Positions 62,640-64,000 of a stretch of DNA of 64,000 bases are shown in pieces. Origin of the DNA: Dioscorea cayenensis subsp. rotundata. Lineage: Eukaryota > Streptophyta > Magnoliopsida > Dioscoreales > Dioscoreaceae. Position 1 is the stretch's first letter; every line of letters starts with the position of its first letter. The translations under genes were made by a program, and so were the position numbers. The notes beneath the pieces are model-generated. The model searched no databases. It worked only from the letters and a program-made list of their open reading frames with translations, and had not been told where the DNA came from. The stretch spans positions 29,026,420 through 29,090,419 of the forward strand of contig NC_052477.1 of the NCBI RefSeq assembly GCF_009730915.1. Direction: 5' to 3'.

Positions 62640-64000
62640 TCAAATGATCGATCATGGACTTTCGTAAAAATGGATAAAGATATTCATTTTAGAGCTCAAG
62701 TCCGTTTCACCAACTCCTTCTATGGAAAGTTTTTAAGGTGACCTCCGCCTTTGGAAATAGTTAATAAAGTCATTATAGATAGATGGAATGAGTGGGGTGA
62801 GGTAGCTGTCGCAGATCTGTCAAATGGATATTTTCTCATACATTGTAGCTCTCAAATTGCAATGCAAAAATATATGTATTTGAGGGCCCCTTGGATTGTT
62901 AATGGATTGGTTCTCCAGCTTTCACCTTGGCATGCGTTCTTCCAGCCAATGCATGCTTGCCTTTTCACAACAACGATTTGGTTGCAACTCAATCATCTGG
63001 CTATGGGATTATGGGAAGGAGATGTTCTTAATACCATCATTAACCATTTTGGATGTTTGCTTAAAATTGACAATCAAACGCTTAATCTGAATAGAGCTAA
63101 ATATGCTTGAGTTTGCGTGGAGCTAGACCTCTTAAGGCCTCTACATATGGGCTTCTCGATAGGCGATGATGACGTTCCAGTATGAAAGGCTTCCCACTTT
63201 TTGTTACCGTTGTGGTCTTGATGGCCACGGAAAAACTGCTTGTGTTTCTCAACGTGGCTCTTCTCCTGGTGGTGGATCTACTCTAGGCAGCTCTGAACTC
63301 AGACAGTTGCCAAATAGAGCTCTAGAGCACCGGTTAGAGATACCCGATGTTGAGTATAGTATAGAGATGGATCCTCCAGATGGGTCTTTAGAAAAATGGG
63401 TCAAAAAGAGCATGTTGACATAGACTTCGGACCGTGGATGATAATATCACATGCGACGAGTATGTAACAGACCTAAACATTTGAAGTGATGGTAGAGCAC
63501 ACCTTGTTACACGTCTCTTGAGAACAACTCTTTACATGTGTCTCTTGAGAGAAACCACGTGGCTAGCATGTAGCCTTCATGTTCTCTACTTAGCAGGAAG
63601 GGCTATAGTGGGCAAGGAGGTAGATGGGGCTCCTCAATCCATGCGAGCTCTCGGAACCTGCAGTTGCCTAGAGATGGGACTGTTGACACCCTCTCAAATC
63701 ACATTAATTCTCTCTCAAAAAAGATGAAACCGCCCGTTAGAAACACGAAGAGCTAGGGGCACTAACTCTTCTCCTTCAACAGAGGGAGATACACTTTCAA
63801 CAGGTGAAGGCATAGCCCATCCCATCCAAGACAAACCCTATTCCTCTAGGTTGAACTAGATGCCAATGACTACTAACAAGGGTAAGGCTATTAGGATGGA
63901 GGATGGAGGTCAATCTAGTCATAACTCAGCTCTGTTGGTGTTAAGATCCTCGAACACAATCCTAACTCTCAAGAAAGGATTTGGCATCTCTACATGCTTC
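62640..64000 (+). mobile_element. L1-type LINE, ORF1 region (DUF4283 + CCHC zinc knuckle), decayed, runs off the window
   Basis: Plant L1 ORF1 proteins bind the element's RNA. From about 62660 the frame shows a DUF4283-like pattern (GYFLIHCSSQIAMQKYMYL, APWIVNGLVLQLSPW, then the HAFFQP turn). At 63196-63237 CYRCGLDGHGKTAC is a perfect CX2CX4HX4C knuckle. The frame is broken: TGA just before PPLEIVNKV (about 62740), TGA at about 63108 where an Arg codon is expected, and a one-base shift near 63180 between the two domains. Downstream bases to 64000 have more stops. The 3' part with reverse transcriptase would lie beyond the window. Confidence 0.8.

Overview
The window is nuclear DNA of a flowering plant. 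Its genes carry many GT-AG introns and have plant-only families (IQD, ICR/RIP, GT43 IRX9-type, plant tetraspanin, RCI2, SIZ1). Intergenic DNA is very AT-rich and holds plant transposons (a Mutator-like element, a Stowaway-type MITE, LINE pieces). A non-grass monocot is possible, but I cannot fix the species.

Layout. 1-2042: AT-rich flank with one possible terminal exon. 2043-9100 (+): compact PDS5-like cohesin cofactor (HEAT part plus Tudor-like domain). 10560-21684 (-): complete 16-exon SUMO E3 ligase SIZ1, convergent with PDS5. 22283-22535: Stowaway-like MITE. 23990-25620 (-): broken, intron-retaining EF-1alpha gene copy with an internal inversion. 27456-30998: a 3.5-kb Mutator-like element (MULE) with ~230-260 bp inverted ends, an 8-bp target duplication, two unrelated tandem arrays and a single intact ORF for a MuDR N-terminal PB1-like domain without transposase. 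31184-33833 (+): exonuclease V (EXO5), starting 178 bp after the MULE's target duplication. 34230-36581 (-): IQ67-domain calmodulin-binding protein. 36582-41868: AT-rich intergenic DNA. 41869-45095 (-): IRX9-type GT43 xylan glycosyltransferase with three single-base frame slips. 47430-49335 (-): tetraspanin. 51173-51416 (+): RCI2/PMP3 membrane peptide with two ABRE-type boxes upstream. 51940-54180 (-): ICR/RIP ROP effector. 56965-60620 (-): DCAF8-like WD40 protein with a probable GC-AG intron. 62640-64000 (+): decayed LINE ORF1 running off the window.

The genes are unrelated single-copy loci, not an operon or pathway cluster. Two themes stand out. First, local tandem duplications of 80-390 bp sit in introns or leaders of PDS5, EXO5, IQD and DCAF8, and in two cases they copy an exon edge with its splice site. 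Second, two otherwise well-conserved genes (PDS5, GT43) are interrupted only by apparent +1 bases, mostly in homopolymers, which suggests consensus error or very recent damage. The most unusual object is the PB1-only MULE next to EXO5.
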